This document shows positions 46,044-54,568 of a stretch of 64,000 nt of DNA, piece by piece. Made by a program: the position numbers and the translations under genes. Positions within the stretch are counted from its first letter, which is position 1. Each line of letters opens with the position of its first letter. The notes beneath the pieces are model-generated. The model made no database searches. It was not told where the DNA came from and saw only the letters and a list, made by a program, of their open reading frames with translations. Source of the DNA: Cupriavidus sp. EM10 (lineage in GTDB: Bacteria; Pseudomonadota; Gammaproteobacteria; Burkholderiales; Burkholderiaceae); NCBI RefSeq assembly GCF_018729255.1, contig NZ_CP076061.1, positions 558,001-622,000 of the forward strand. The letters are read 5' to 3'.

Positions 46044-47237
46044 ATGGACTTGCGTTTCACAAGAGAAGAAGAAGCCTTCCGCGAAGAAGTCGGCGCCTTT
46101 GTGCGGGCCAGCCTGCCCGCCGACATTCGCGACAAGGTGCTGGGGCATCGCCGCGTGGAAAAGGACGACTACGTACGCTGGCACCGCATCCTGCATGCGC
46201 AGGGCTGGGGCGCGCCGACCTGGCCCACCGAATGGGGCGGCACTGGCTGGAACGCGCTGCAGCGCCTGATCTTCGAGATCGAGACGTTCCGCGCCGGCGC
46301 GCCGCGCATGCTGCCGTTCGGCCTGACGATGATCGGCCCGGTGCTGATGAAGTACGCCAGCGCCGAGCACAAGGCCCGCTTCCTGCCGCGCATTCCCACC
46401 GTCGAGGACTTCTGGTGCCAGGGATACTCGGAGCCCGGCGCCGGCTCCGACCTGGCATCGCTGCGGACCCGCGCCGTGCGCAAGGGCGACAAGTACATCG
46501 TCAACGGCCAGAAGACCTGGACGACGATGGCGCACTTCGCCGACTGGATCTTCTGCCTGGTGCGCACGGACGCCGAGGCCAAGCCGCAGGAAGGCATCTC
46601 GATGCTGCTGATCGACATGAAATCGCCCGGCGTGACCGTGCGGCCGATCAAGACGCTGGATGGCGGCCACGACGTGAACGAGACATGGTTCGAAGACGTC
46701 GAGGTGCCGGTAGAAAATCTGCTGGGCGAGAAAAACCGGGGCTGGACGTACGCCAAGTACCTGCTCGGCCACGAGCGCACCGGCATCGCCGGCATCGGCC
46801 ACTGCTACCGCGAACTGCGCCAGCTGCGGCACTACGCGGCCGAGACCACCGATGGCCGTGGCCGCCCGCTGATCGAGGACGTACGCATGCGCGACAAGAT
46901 CGCCCGCGTGGAGATGGACCTGCTGGCGCTGGAAATGCTGTTGCTGCGCGTGGCGACGCAGGCGGCCGGCACGCCGGGCCCCGAGGCGTCGATGGTCAAG
47001 ATTCGCGGCTCCGAACTGCAGCAGGACATCGCCATGCTGCAGATGGAAGTGGCCGGCCCGAACGGCTGGCCGTATTCGCCGGACTGGATGGAGCCCGGCG
47101 CGCCGCAGCCCGTGACTGGCCCCGACTGGGCCGCGCCCGCCGCATCGACCTACTATGACATGCGCAAGACCACGATCTACGGCGGCTCGACCGAGGTCCA
47201 GAAAAGCATCATCGCCAAGATGATCATCGGTTTCTAA
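46044..47237 (+). CDS. Acyl-CoA dehydrogenase, large subunit of a heteromeric pair
   Basis: A 397-aa dehydrogenase with GYSEPGAGSDLASL (FAD loop), WTTMAHFADWIF and the C-terminal TTIYGGSTEVQKSIIAK. Trp-rich segments and the 18-nt spacing to a second, divergent dehydrogenase gene fit the alpha subunit of heteromeric enzymes such as pimeloyl-CoA or steroid side-chain dehydrogenases. First gene of a seven-gene run reaching 52221. Confidence 0.92.
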   Translation: MDLRFTREEEAFREEVGAFVRASLPADIRDKVLGHRRVEKDDYVRWHRILHAQGWGAPTWPTEWGGTGWNALQRLIFEIETFRAGAPRMLPFGLTMIGPVLMKYASAEHKARFLPRIPTVEDFWCQGYSEPGAGSDLASLRTRAVRKGDKYIVNGQKTWTTMAHFADWIFCLVRTDAEAKPQEGISMLLIDMKSPGVTVRPIKTLDGGHDVNETWFEDVEVPVENLLGEKNRGWTYAKYLLGHERTGIAGIGHCYRELRQLRHYAAETTDGRGRPLIEDVRMRDKIARVEMDLLALEMLLLRVATQAAGTPGPEASMVKIRGSELQQDIAMLQMEVAGPNGWPYSPDWMEPGAPQPVTGPDWAAPAASTYYDMRKTTIYGGSTEVQKSIIAKMIIGF

Positions 47238-47254
47238 CGCAGGGGACGACAGGC

Positions 47255-48379
47255 ATGGATTTCACCTACAGCGAAGAACAGCAGATGCTGGCCGACAGCC
47301 TGCGCCGCTTTGTCGCATCCGAATACACGTTCGAACATCGTCGCCGCAATGCGCGCGAGCACGCCGCCTTCAACCGCGCCACGTGGCAGCAGCTGGCCGA
47401 CATGGGCGTGCTGGGCCTGAGCGTGCCCACCGATCACGGCGGCTTTGGCGAAGGCCCGGCCAGCCAGGTGGTGGTGCAGCGCGAACTGGGACGCGGGCTG
47501 GTGCAGGAGCCGGTGATTCCGGCGGCCATCGCCGCGGCCGTGCTGGCCCGCCACGCGCCGGCCGCGCTGCAGGCCGAATGGCTGCCCGCCATCGCCGATG
47601 GCAGCAAGGTACTGGCGCTGGCCTACCTGGAGCCCACCACGCGCTATCGGCTGGACACGGCCAAGACCATTGCCACCCAGCGCGAGCCGAACGGCTACGT
47701 GCTGAACGGTACGAAATCGGTGGTCTGGCATGGCGGCGCCGCCGATACCTATCTGGTCTCGGCAATGCTCGACGGCAAGCTGGCCCTGTTCCTGGTCAGC
47801 CGCTCGGCCGCCGGTTTGAGCACCACCGCGTGGCCGACCATCGACCGACTTTCTGGCGCCGACCTGCAGTTGGCCGACGTCCCGGCCACATTGGTGACTT
47901 CCGATGGGCTCGAAGCGCTGGAACTGGGCATCGATCACGGCATCGCCGCGCAATGTGCGGCGGCGGCCGGCGCGATGGAGCGGCTGATCGAGATCACCGC
48001 CGAATACCTGGGCGCGCGCAAGCAGTTCGGCAAGCCGCTGGCGTCGTTCCAGGCGTTGCAGCACCGCGTGGCCGACATGCTGCTGCAGAAGGAACTGGCG
48101 CTGTCGATAGCCTATGTGGCCGCGCAGGGCCTGGACGCCGCCGATGCCGACGAGCGTCGCCGCAAGGTATCGGCCGCCAAGGTCGTCACCGCGCGGGCGG
48201 CCCGCTTCGTCGGCCAGCAGGCCGTGCAGCTGCATGGCGGCATGGGGATGACCGACGAGCTTGAAGTCGGCGACTATTTCAAGGCGTTGGCCATGACCGA
48301 CGTGCTGCTGGGCGACACCGACCTGCACATGGAACGCTATACCGGCGCCATGACCGACACGAGCGCCATCGCGGCCTGA
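47255..48379 (+). CDS. Acyl-CoA dehydrogenase, small subunit of a heteromeric pair
   Basis: A 374-aa protein with the dehydrogenase fold but weak FAD-loop motifs (LAYLEPTTRYRL where typical members have SEPGAGSD), and GARKQFGKPLASFQALQHRVADM and QLHGGMGMTDELEVGDYF in the C-terminal domain. The degenerate loop and the partner 18 nt upstream suggest it is the beta subunit of an alpha2-beta2 enzyme. Confidence 0.88.
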   Translation: MDFTYSEEQQMLADSLRRFVASEYTFEHRRRNAREHAAFNRATWQQLADMGVLGLSVPTDHGGFGEGPASQVVVQRELGRGLVQEPVIPAAIAAAVLARHAPAALQAEWLPAIADGSKVLALAYLEPTTRYRLDTAKTIATQREPNGYVLNGTKSVVWHGGAADTYLVSAMLDGKLALFLVSRSAAGLSTTAWPTIDRLSGADLQLADVPATLVTSDGLEALELGIDHGIAAQCAAAAGAMERLIEITAEYLGARKQFGKPLASFQALQHRVADMLLQKELALSIAYVAAQGLDAADADERRRKVSAAKVVTARAARFVGQQAVQLHGGMGMTDELEVGDYFKALAMTDVLLGDTDLHMERYTGAMTDTSAIAA

Positions 48380-48411
48380 GCCATACACCAGACATCAGAA
48401 GGAAGACACCC

Positions 48412-49578
48412 ATGAGCATCAACGGCAAGGCTTATATCGTCGGGGCCTACGAGCACCCGACCCGCAAGGCACCGGACAAGACCGTGCCGCAACTGCACGC
48501 GGAAAGCGCCCGGGGCGCGCTGGAGGACGCCGGCCTGACGCTGGCCGACGTGGACGGCTATTTCTGCGCCGGCGACGCGCCCGGCCTGGGCATGGTCAAC
48601 ATGGTCGACTATCTGGGCATCAAGGCGCGCCACGTGGATTCCAGCGAAATGGGCGGGTCGTCCTATATCGCGCACGTCTCGCACGCCGCGCAGGCCATCG
48701 CCGCAGGCAAGTGCAATGTGGCGCTGATCACGCTGGCCGGGCGCCCGCGCTCGGAGGGCTCCAGCGGCACGCAGGCCCGCAACTGGGGCGCGAACCTGCC
48801 CGACCAGCCGTTCGAGGCGCCGTTCAGCCCGGTCACGGTGAACCTGTACGCGATGGTCGCGCAGCGCCATATGTACGAATTCGGCACCACGCCCGAGCAG
48901 CTTGCTTGGATCAAGGTGGCTGCCTCGCATCATGCACAGCACAACCCCAACGCGATGCTGCGCGAACTGGTGACGGTGGAGGACGTACTGAATTCTCCGA
49001 TGATCTCCGACCCGCTGCACCGGCTGGACTGCTGCGTGGTGTCCGATGGCGGCGGCGCACTGGTGGTGGCGCGGCCCGAGATCGCGGCAAAGCTGAATCG
49101 CCCGAAGGTCAAGGTGCTGGGCGCGGGCGAGCACGTCAAGGGCCTGCTGGGCGGCCAGGTGGACCTGTCGTGGTCGGCGGCGCGCGTGTCTGGCGCGGCG
49201 GCCTTTGCCGAGGCCGGCGTCACGCCGTCCGACATCCAGTATGCGTCGATCTACGACAGCTTCACGATCACCGTGCTGATGCAGCTGGAAGACCTGGGCT
49301 TCTGCAAGAAAGGCGAAGGCGGCAGGTTCGTGATGGACGGCAACCTGATCTCGGGCGTCGGCAAGCTGCCGATCAACACCGACGGCGGCGGCCTGTGCAA
49401 CAACCATCCGGCCAATCGCGGCGGCATCACCAAGGTGATCGAGGCCGTGCGCCAGCTGCGCGGCGAGGCCCATCCGGCCGTGCAGGTCAAGAACTGCCAG
49501 CTCGCGCTGGCCCAGGGTACCGGCGGCTACATGGGATCGCGCCATGGCTCGGCCACCCTGATCCTGGAACGCGAATAA
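48412..49578 (+). CDS. Thiolase-fold protein without nucleophilic Cys, Ltp2-like aldolase candidate
   Basis: A 388-aa member of the SCP-x/lipid-transfer thiolase family. Where thiolases have the acylated Cys, this protein reads DSSEMGGSSY (about residues 76-85), and the terminal HPxGATG motif is replaced by GGGLCNNHPANRGG. Proteins of this kind (Ltp2 in steroid-degrading bacteria) act with a DUF35 partner as retro-aldolases on beta-hydroxyacyl-CoAs instead of doing thiolysis. The next gene encodes a DUF35 protein, which supports that reading. A structural or acyl-transfer role remains possible. Confidence 0.82.
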   Translation: MSINGKAYIVGAYEHPTRKAPDKTVPQLHAESARGALEDAGLTLADVDGYFCAGDAPGLGMVNMVDYLGIKARHVDSSEMGGSSYIAHVSHAAQAIAAGKCNVALITLAGRPRSEGSSGTQARNWGANLPDQPFEAPFSPVTVNLYAMVAQRHMYEFGTTPEQLAWIKVAASHHAQHNPNAMLRELVTVEDVLNSPMISDPLHRLDCCVVSDGGGALVVARPEIAAKLNRPKVKVLGAGEHVKGLLGGQVDLSWSAARVSGAAAFAEAGVTPSDIQYASIYDSFTITVLMQLEDLGFCKKGEGGRFVMDGNLISGVGKLPINTDGGGLCNNHPANRGGITKVIEAVRQLRGEAHPAVQVKNCQLALAQGTGGYMGSRHGSATLILERE

Positions 49579-49592
49579 GAGCGAGGCAAACG

Positions 49593-50003
49593 ATGACCAC
49601 TCCCTACGTTCCCACCGTTTTCAAGGCCCCGGACGAACTGCCCGACAACGCGCCGTTCTGGCAGGCCGCCCGTGAAGGCCGGCTGCTGGTACGCCACTGC
49701 AAGTCGTGCGGCAAGCCCCACTGGTATCCGCGCGCGCTGTGCCCGTTCTGCCTGGGCGACACCGACTGGAAGGACGCCAGCGGCCTGGGCGAGATCTATT
49801 CGTTCAGCATCACGCGCCGTGCCGGCCCCAATCCGTTCTGCATCGCCTACGTGAAGCTGGACGAAGGCGTGACGATGCTGACCCATATCGTCGACACCGA
49901 CCTGGACAGCGTACGGATCGGCCAGCGCGTGAAGGTGCGCTTCGCCGAGACCGAGGGCGGCGGCGCGCCGGTGCCGGTCTTCGCGCCAGTCGACCCGGCC
50001 TGA
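49593..50003 (+). CDS. DUF35 zinc-ribbon/OB-fold protein
   Basis: A 136-aa protein with a rubredoxin-like zinc ribbon (Cys36, Cys39, Cys50 and Cys53 in CKSCGKPHWYPRALCPFC) followed by a DUF35 OB fold (GEIYSFSITRR, RIGQRVKVRFAE). DUF35 proteins bind and regulate thiolase-fold partners; with Ltp2-like proteins they form an aldolase complex. It is 14 nt after the Ltp2-like gene and 11 nt before the hydratase gene. Confidence 0.92.
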   Translation: MTTPYVPTVFKAPDELPDNAPFWQAAREGRLLVRHCKSCGKPHWYPRALCPFCLGDTDWKDASGLGEIYSFSITRRAGPNPFCIAYVKLDEGVTMLTHIVDTDLDSVRIGQRVKVRFAETEGGGAPVPVFAPVDPA

Positions 50004-50014
50004 GCGGAGCAAAG

Positions 50015-50914
50015 ATGGCCATCCGCTACCAGCACCTGCGCAATCGCGCCTTCACCCCGGTGCGCCAGCACTACACCCTGCGCGACACCATGCTGTACGC
50101 GCTGAGCCTGGGCCTGGGCAACGACCCGATGAACGCCGCCGCCCTGCCCTTCGTCTACGAAGGCACGCCGGGCGGGCTGCGCGCGCTGCCCTCGCAGGCC
50201 GTGGTGCTGGGATACCCCGGCTTCTGGGCGCGCGAGCCGGACACCGGCATCGACTGGGTCAAGCTGCTGCATGGCGAGCAGCGCCTGCGGCTGCATCGTC
50301 CGCTGCCCGCCGATGCCGAGGTGGTGGGCCACAACCGCATCACCCACCTGACCGACAAGGGCGCCGGCAAGGGCGCCATCATGGTCACCGAGCGGCGCCT
50401 GGAGACCGTGCAGGGCGAATTGCTGGCGACCATCCAGCAGGTGTCATTCCTGCGCGGCGACGGCGGCTACAGCCAGCTTGACGGCGGCCAGCCCAGCGAC
50501 GAACCGCTGCCGGCGCTGCGCCCGGTGCCCGAGGACCGCGCGCCGGATTTTGTCGACACGCAGCCCACGCGTCCCGAAGCCGCGCTGCTGTACCGGCTCA
50601 TGGGCGATTTCAACCCGCTGCACGCCGACCCGGCCGTTGCCAGCGCCGCCGGTTTCGAGCGGCCCATCCTGCATGGCCTGGCCAGCTACGGCCTGGTGGC
50701 CCACGCGCTGCTGCGGCAATGCGCGGGCCACGATCCGGCACGGCTGCGCGCATTCGATATCCGCTTTGCCGCACCGGTCTTTCCCGGCGAAACGCTGGTG
50801 ACGGAGATCTGGCGCGACCCGCAACACGCGGGCCAGTTCCAGTTGCGCGCCAGGGTGCTGGAACGCGACAAGGTTGTGCTCAGCCATGGCTGGGCCGAGA
50901 TTGCCTCCGCCTGA
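50015..50914 (+). CDS. MaoC-family enoyl-CoA hydratase 2 (double hot-dog)
   Basis: A 299-aa double hot-dog protein like peroxisomal hydratase 2. The C-terminal half carries the signature YRLMGDFNPLHADP with catalytic Asp and His (about residues 195-208), then FERPILHGLASYG. The N-terminal half provides the substrate tunnel. It would hydrate a 2-enoyl-CoA to the (R)-3-hydroxyacyl-CoA, the substrate type for the neighbouring aldolase candidate. Confidence 0.91.
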   Translation: MAIRYQHLRNRAFTPVRQHYTLRDTMLYALSLGLGNDPMNAAALPFVYEGTPGGLRALPSQAVVLGYPGFWAREPDTGIDWVKLLHGEQRLRLHRPLPADAEVVGHNRITHLTDKGAGKGAIMVTERRLETVQGELLATIQQVSFLRGDGGYSQLDGGQPSDEPLPALRPVPEDRAPDFVDTQPTRPEAALLYRLMGDFNPLHADPAVASAAGFERPILHGLASYGLVAHALLRQCAGHDPARLRAFDIRFAAPVFPGETLVTEIWRDPQHAGQFQLRARVLERDKVVLSHGWAEIASA

Positions 50915-50928
50915 GAAATCCTTCCGAT

Positions 50929-52221
50929 ATGACCGCTTCCAACGATTCCACCCCCGGCCTGCCGCCGCCTTCGCGGCAGACCGGCGCGCTCAGCCACCTG
51001 CGCGTCCTCGACCTGTCGCGCGTGCTGGCGGGCCCGTGGTGCACGCAGAACCTGGCCGACATGGGCGCGGATGTCATCAAGATCGAAAAGCCCGGCGCTG
51101 GTGACGATACCCGCCATTGGGGGCCGCCGTACCTGGACGGTGACGATGGCCCGACGCGCCAGGCCAGCTACTTCGCGGCCTGCAACCGCAACAAGCGCTC
51201 GGTGACCGTGGATATCGCCACGCCCGAGGGGCAGCAGCTGGTGCGCGAACTGGCGCAGCAGAGCGACGTGGTGATCGAGAACTACAAGACCGGCGGCCTC
51301 AAGCGCTACGGGCTCGACTACGACACGCTCAGCGCGCTGAATCCGCGCCTAATCTACTGCTCGATTACCGGTTTCGGCCAGACCGGGCCCTACGCGGCGC
51401 GGCCCGGCTACGACCTGCTGGTGCAGGCCATGAGCGGGCTGATGAGCATCACGGGCCAGCCCGACGGCGAGCCGGGCAGCGGCCCGCTGCGCGTGGGCGT
51501 GGCCGTGATCGACGTGTTCACTGGGATGTATGCCACCACGGCAATCCTGGGCGCGATCGAGGCGCGCCATCACACGGGGCGCGGCCAGCGGATCGATATC
51601 GCGCTGCTCGACGTGGCCATGGCGGTGCTGGCCAACCAGGGCGCGGGCTACCTGAACGCCGGCGTCGTGCCGACGCGCCAGGGCAACGTGCATCCGAGCG
51701 TGGTGCCGTACCAGGATTTTCCGACCCGCGACGGCAACATGCTGCTGGCCATCGGCAACGACGGCCAGTTCGCGCGGTTCTGCGACGTGGCCGATGTCGA
51801 CTGGGCCCGCGATGAACGCTACGCGACCAACAGCGCCCGCGTCACGCATCGCGACACGCTGATCCCGATGATGAGCGACGTCACCCGCGCGAAGCCAACG
51901 CATGAATGGATCCGTCTGCTGGAAGCGGCGTCCGTGCCGTGCGGCCCGATCAACGATATCGGACAGGCATTCGCCGACGAACACGTGCAACATCGCGGCC
52001 TGCGCGTGGAGCAGTACCGCTATGCCGCAGCCGACCGTCCGGCGGATGACACCGTGAACCGCATCTGCTCCACGGCCAGCCCGCTGCGCCTGTCCGACAC
52101 GCCGCCGACGCTGCGCCACGCGCCGCCCGCGCTGGGCCAGCATACGGAGGAAGTGCTGCGCGACTGCCTGGGCCTCGCGCCGCAGGCCGTGGCGGACCTG
52201 CGGGCCAAGGGCGTGCTGTAG
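50929..52221 (+). CDS. CaiB/BaiF (family III) CoA-transferase
   Basis: A 430-aa CoA-transferase: RVLDLSRVLAGPW, GADVIKIEKPGAGDDTR, SITGFGQTGPYAARPGYDLL (likely nucleophile Asp162). Closer to formyl/succinyl-CoA transferases than to the racemase at 37130, because the racemase His and Glu are not seen. It ends the plus-strand operon and could activate a second acid or recycle CoA without ATP. Confidence 0.9.
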   Translation: MTASNDSTPGLPPPSRQTGALSHLRVLDLSRVLAGPWCTQNLADMGADVIKIEKPGAGDDTRHWGPPYLDGDDGPTRQASYFAACNRNKRSVTVDIATPEGQQLVRELAQQSDVVIENYKTGGLKRYGLDYDTLSALNPRLIYCSITGFGQTGPYAARPGYDLLVQAMSGLMSITGQPDGEPGSGPLRVGVAVIDVFTGMYATTAILGAIEARHHTGRGQRIDIALLDVAMAVLANQGAGYLNAGVVPTRQGNVHPSVVPYQDFPTRDGNMLLAIGNDGQFARFCDVADVDWARDERYATNSARVTHRDTLIPMMSDVTRAKPTHEWIRLLEAASVPCGPINDIGQAFADEHVQHRGLRVEQYRYAAADRPADDTVNRICSTASPLRLSDTPPTLRHAPPALGQHTEEVLRDCLGLAPQAVADLRAKGVL

Positions 52222-52233
52222 CCGGTTGCCGAC

Positions 52234-52893
52234 ATGACGGTTGCGGACATGCGGCTCAGCATCGAGGTGGCGTCGCACCTGCGCCTGGCGCGGCTGGCGC
52301 CAGCGTTTCCGATGACCGTCACAGCGACGCGCGGTACAGCGGTGATGCGGCGCGACGGCTTCGCGCGCACGCTGGTGGCCGGCGTGCCGTGCGGGATCGC
52401 GCCGTTCCAGGCGTTCGACCTGCTGGTGGCAGGCAGCATCGCGCAACCGGCTGGCTGCCGGATCGAGATCGCGCTGGCGTCGGATGGTCCCACGCTTGCC
52501 AGCCTGCATCAGGAACTGTCGCGGCACATCTTCCTGCAGCCCGAGCTGCCGTGGAGCGCGGCGTTTGCGGCCGGCTTGCTGGGAGAATCGCCCGACCGGT
52601 TGCGGCGGATGCTGTTTGCCGAGGGTGCGGCGTTCGGAGACCTGTGCCGGACGCAGCGGCTGATGCGCCTGATGTTCGAAGCGCCGCACGGACTTGCCAG
52701 CCTGCCATCGCTGAAGCGCGGCATCGGCTGGCCACCGGGCCATGATCTCGAATCATCACTGCATGACAGGTTCGGCATCACGCTCGACCTGCTGCGGCGC
52801 GCGACGGCTTCCCACGCGCAACGCGATACCGGGCGCCCGGCCCGGGCCGTGCGGCCTGCCGCGCACTATTGGCCCAGCCTATCCCCCGCATAA
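52234..52893 (+). CDS. AraC-like helix-turn-helix protein
   Basis: A 219-aa protein. The N-terminal 110 residues are of unknown fold. From about residue 105, ELPWSAAFAAGLLGESPDRL, RRMLFAEGAAFGDLCRTQRL and DRFGITLDLLRRA follow the spacing of an AraC/XylS DNA-binding domain (first HTH, linker helix, then the conserved RFG before the last helix). It starts 12 nt after the CoA-transferase, so it may be the operon's own regulator. The match is by pattern only; some consensus positions of the first HTH differ. Confidence 0.55.
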   Translation: MTVADMRLSIEVASHLRLARLAPAFPMTVTATRGTAVMRRDGFARTLVAGVPCGIAPFQAFDLLVAGSIAQPAGCRIEIALASDGPTLASLHQELSRHIFLQPELPWSAAFAAGLLGESPDRLRRMLFAEGAAFGDLCRTQRLMRLMFEAPHGLASLPSLKRGIGWPPGHDLESSLHDRFGITLDLLRRATASHAQRDTGRPARAVRPAAHYWPSLSPA

Positions 52894-52970
52894 CAAACCG
52901 GTCTTGGACGCTATAGCCCAATGGGCGGATGATCTGCTTCAACGGTTTTCCCCACCCACCGGAGTCTTCG

Positions 52971-53213
52971 ATGAAGTCCGCCCTGCTCGCCCTGTGTGGC
53001 GCAGCCTCCCTCCTTGCCTCGCTGTCCGCCGTCGCCGGCCCTGATTTTGCCGTGATCGAGCGCGCGCGTGCCAACGCCCAGCAGCGGCATCAGGTCAAGC
53101 CCGCCACGTGCCATTGCGAGACCGCAGCCGGCACGGCCAATGGCACCGGCAACAGCACCAGTGCGGTCGCCCCGTCACCCAGGGCAGCCCTGGCGCCGAT
53201 CCACACCAGCTGA
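52971..53213 (+). CDS. Small secreted protein (80 aa), unknown
   Basis: Signal peptide MKSALLALCGAASLLASLSA-VAG, then a short mature chain with KPATCHCETAAG (a CxC pair) and a Ser/Thr/Pro/Ala-rich tail. GGAG seven nt before the ATG supports it. It lies between the AraC-like gene and two outer-membrane barrel genes. I do not recognise a family; the CHC motif could bind a metal or form a disulphide. Confidence 0.6.
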   Translation: MKSALLALCGAASLLASLSAVAGPDFAVIERARANAQQRHQVKPATCHCETAAGTANGTGNSTSAVAPSPRAALAPIHTS

Positions 53214-53440
53214 GGTCTACGCCTCAGCGCCCGGCGGACAAACGCCTGGCCCGCACCACGCCCGGAAACAATGTCAACCCCCGTGCGGTGTGCTGATCCT
53301 TGTGATGTATTCGCAACTGTCGGCCGGCAATGGCGCACGAATGCCCGAGCAGCGCGGCACTGCGGGCGTCAGAATCTCCTAAGTCGCATGACGAAAACAT
53401 TCACTTCGGCCATGAGTTGCAATCGGGGAACATCGGTGCC

Positions 53441-54562
53441 ATGCCACTCATGTCCGCCAGCGGCAGCCAGCGCGGCCCCGCCTTCGGCCTCGCTGTCGGT
53501 CCCACCATCGGCCCCACGTCCCGACCGTCCGCGCGCCGCTGGCTGGCAGCGCTGCTGACGGCGACCCTGCTCGCGCTGACGGAAACCGCCCATGCGTGGA
53601 CAGCCGGCGGAAGCGGCGGCGCGGCAGCGGCCACGGCGTCGCCCGATGCTCACTCGGGGCCGTACCGGGGCATCGTCGGCCCGGTCGGGACGCCTGGGCC
53701 CGCACCCGCAGAGCCGCCGCTGTGGGACCGCGCGCTGCCCTTTTTCGCCCAGCGGGTGATCGACAAGGGCTACAACCTGCCCAATCCGTACGACATCGGC
53801 TATTCGTACTTCGACGGCTACCAGCGCTACCAGCTCAGCAACCTGCAGGTGTCGGCGGGCGGCAATCCGCTGCGCGCGGCCGATTTCGTGCAGTTCCAGC
53901 AATCGCGCATCCACAACACGTCGAACCAGGTACAGGTCGGGGCGTGGCTGTTCCCGTTCATGAACGTGTACGGCATCGTCGGCAACGTGCAGGGTAGCGG
54001 CTCGATCGACATCAATTTCTCGTCGCTGACCGATCTCGAACGCTTCTTTGGTATCAACGTCGGCTGCGGCGGACGGCGGCCGCGCGCCGCGTGCGGCCAG
54101 CCGATCAAGCTGCCGACCCAGCACGCCAACTACAGCGGGCACACCTATGGCGGCGGTTTCACGCTGGTGGGCACCTACAGGCACCTGTTCTTCTCGCTGC
54201 CAGTGACCTATACGGTGTCGGACATCACCATGTCCGACACGCCGATCAAGTCGATCAACATCGGGCCGCGCGTGGGCTGGAATATCCCGCTCGGCCATGG
54301 CCTGGGGCTGCTGACGCCCTACGTCGGCGCCACGTATTTCCGCACGCGCGCCACCATTACGGGCCACTTCGACGTGCCGCTGCCCGATACCGACGGGCAG
54401 ACCGCGCGGCTGAACTACCAGATCGGCGAGCATGTGACGGGGTACTGGAGCGGGTCTGTCGGGGCAAGCTGGGCAATCAACCGCAGCTTCGGCCTGCTCA
54501 TGGAAATAGGCTACGGCTACAACCGCAGCAATATCATCGCCACCGGGTTCTTCCGGTTCTGA
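53441..54562 (+). CDS. Outer-membrane beta-barrel protein, unknown function
   Basis: A 373-aa protein. After a basic N-terminus a signal-like segment (LAALLTATLLALTETAHA) ends near residue 50. The mature chain alternates polar and aromatic residues (VGAWLFPFMNVYGIVGNV, FSLPVTYTVSDITM, LTPYVGATYFRTRA) and ends in FFRF, the aromatic C-terminus recognised by the Bam machine. It is 6 nt upstream of a BamA-like barrel gene, so the two are co-expressed. Cargo is unknown; a surface lipid, enzyme or the small secreted protein are possibilities. Confidence 0.72.
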   Translation: MPLMSASGSQRGPAFGLAVGPTIGPTSRPSARRWLAALLTATLLALTETAHAWTAGGSGGAAAATASPDAHSGPYRGIVGPVGTPGPAPAEPPLWDRALPFFAQRVIDKGYNLPNPYDIGYSYFDGYQRYQLSNLQVSAGGNPLRAADFVQFQQSRIHNTSNQVQVGAWLFPFMNVYGIVGNVQGSGSIDINFSSLTDLERFFGINVGCGGRRPRAACGQPIKLPTQHANYSGHTYGGGFTLVGTYRHLFFSLPVTYTVSDITMSDTPIKSINIGPRVGWNIPLGHGLGLLTPYVGATYFRTRATITGHFDVPLPDTDGQTARLNYQIGEHVTGYWSGSVGASWAINRSFGLLMEIGYGYNRSNIIATGFFRF

Positions 54563-54568
54563 CGACCG

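Noticed and set aside
45820..46135. Upstream extension of the ligase at 44294 to a TTG at 46135
   Set aside because: It would cross the intergenic palindromes and overlap the divergent dehydrogenase gene; the GTG start with AAGGA upstream is better.
53369..54433. 354-codon frame opposite the first outer-membrane barrel
   Set aside because: Shadow frame. The barrel strand has a signal peptide and a C-terminal aromatic residue; this frame has neither.
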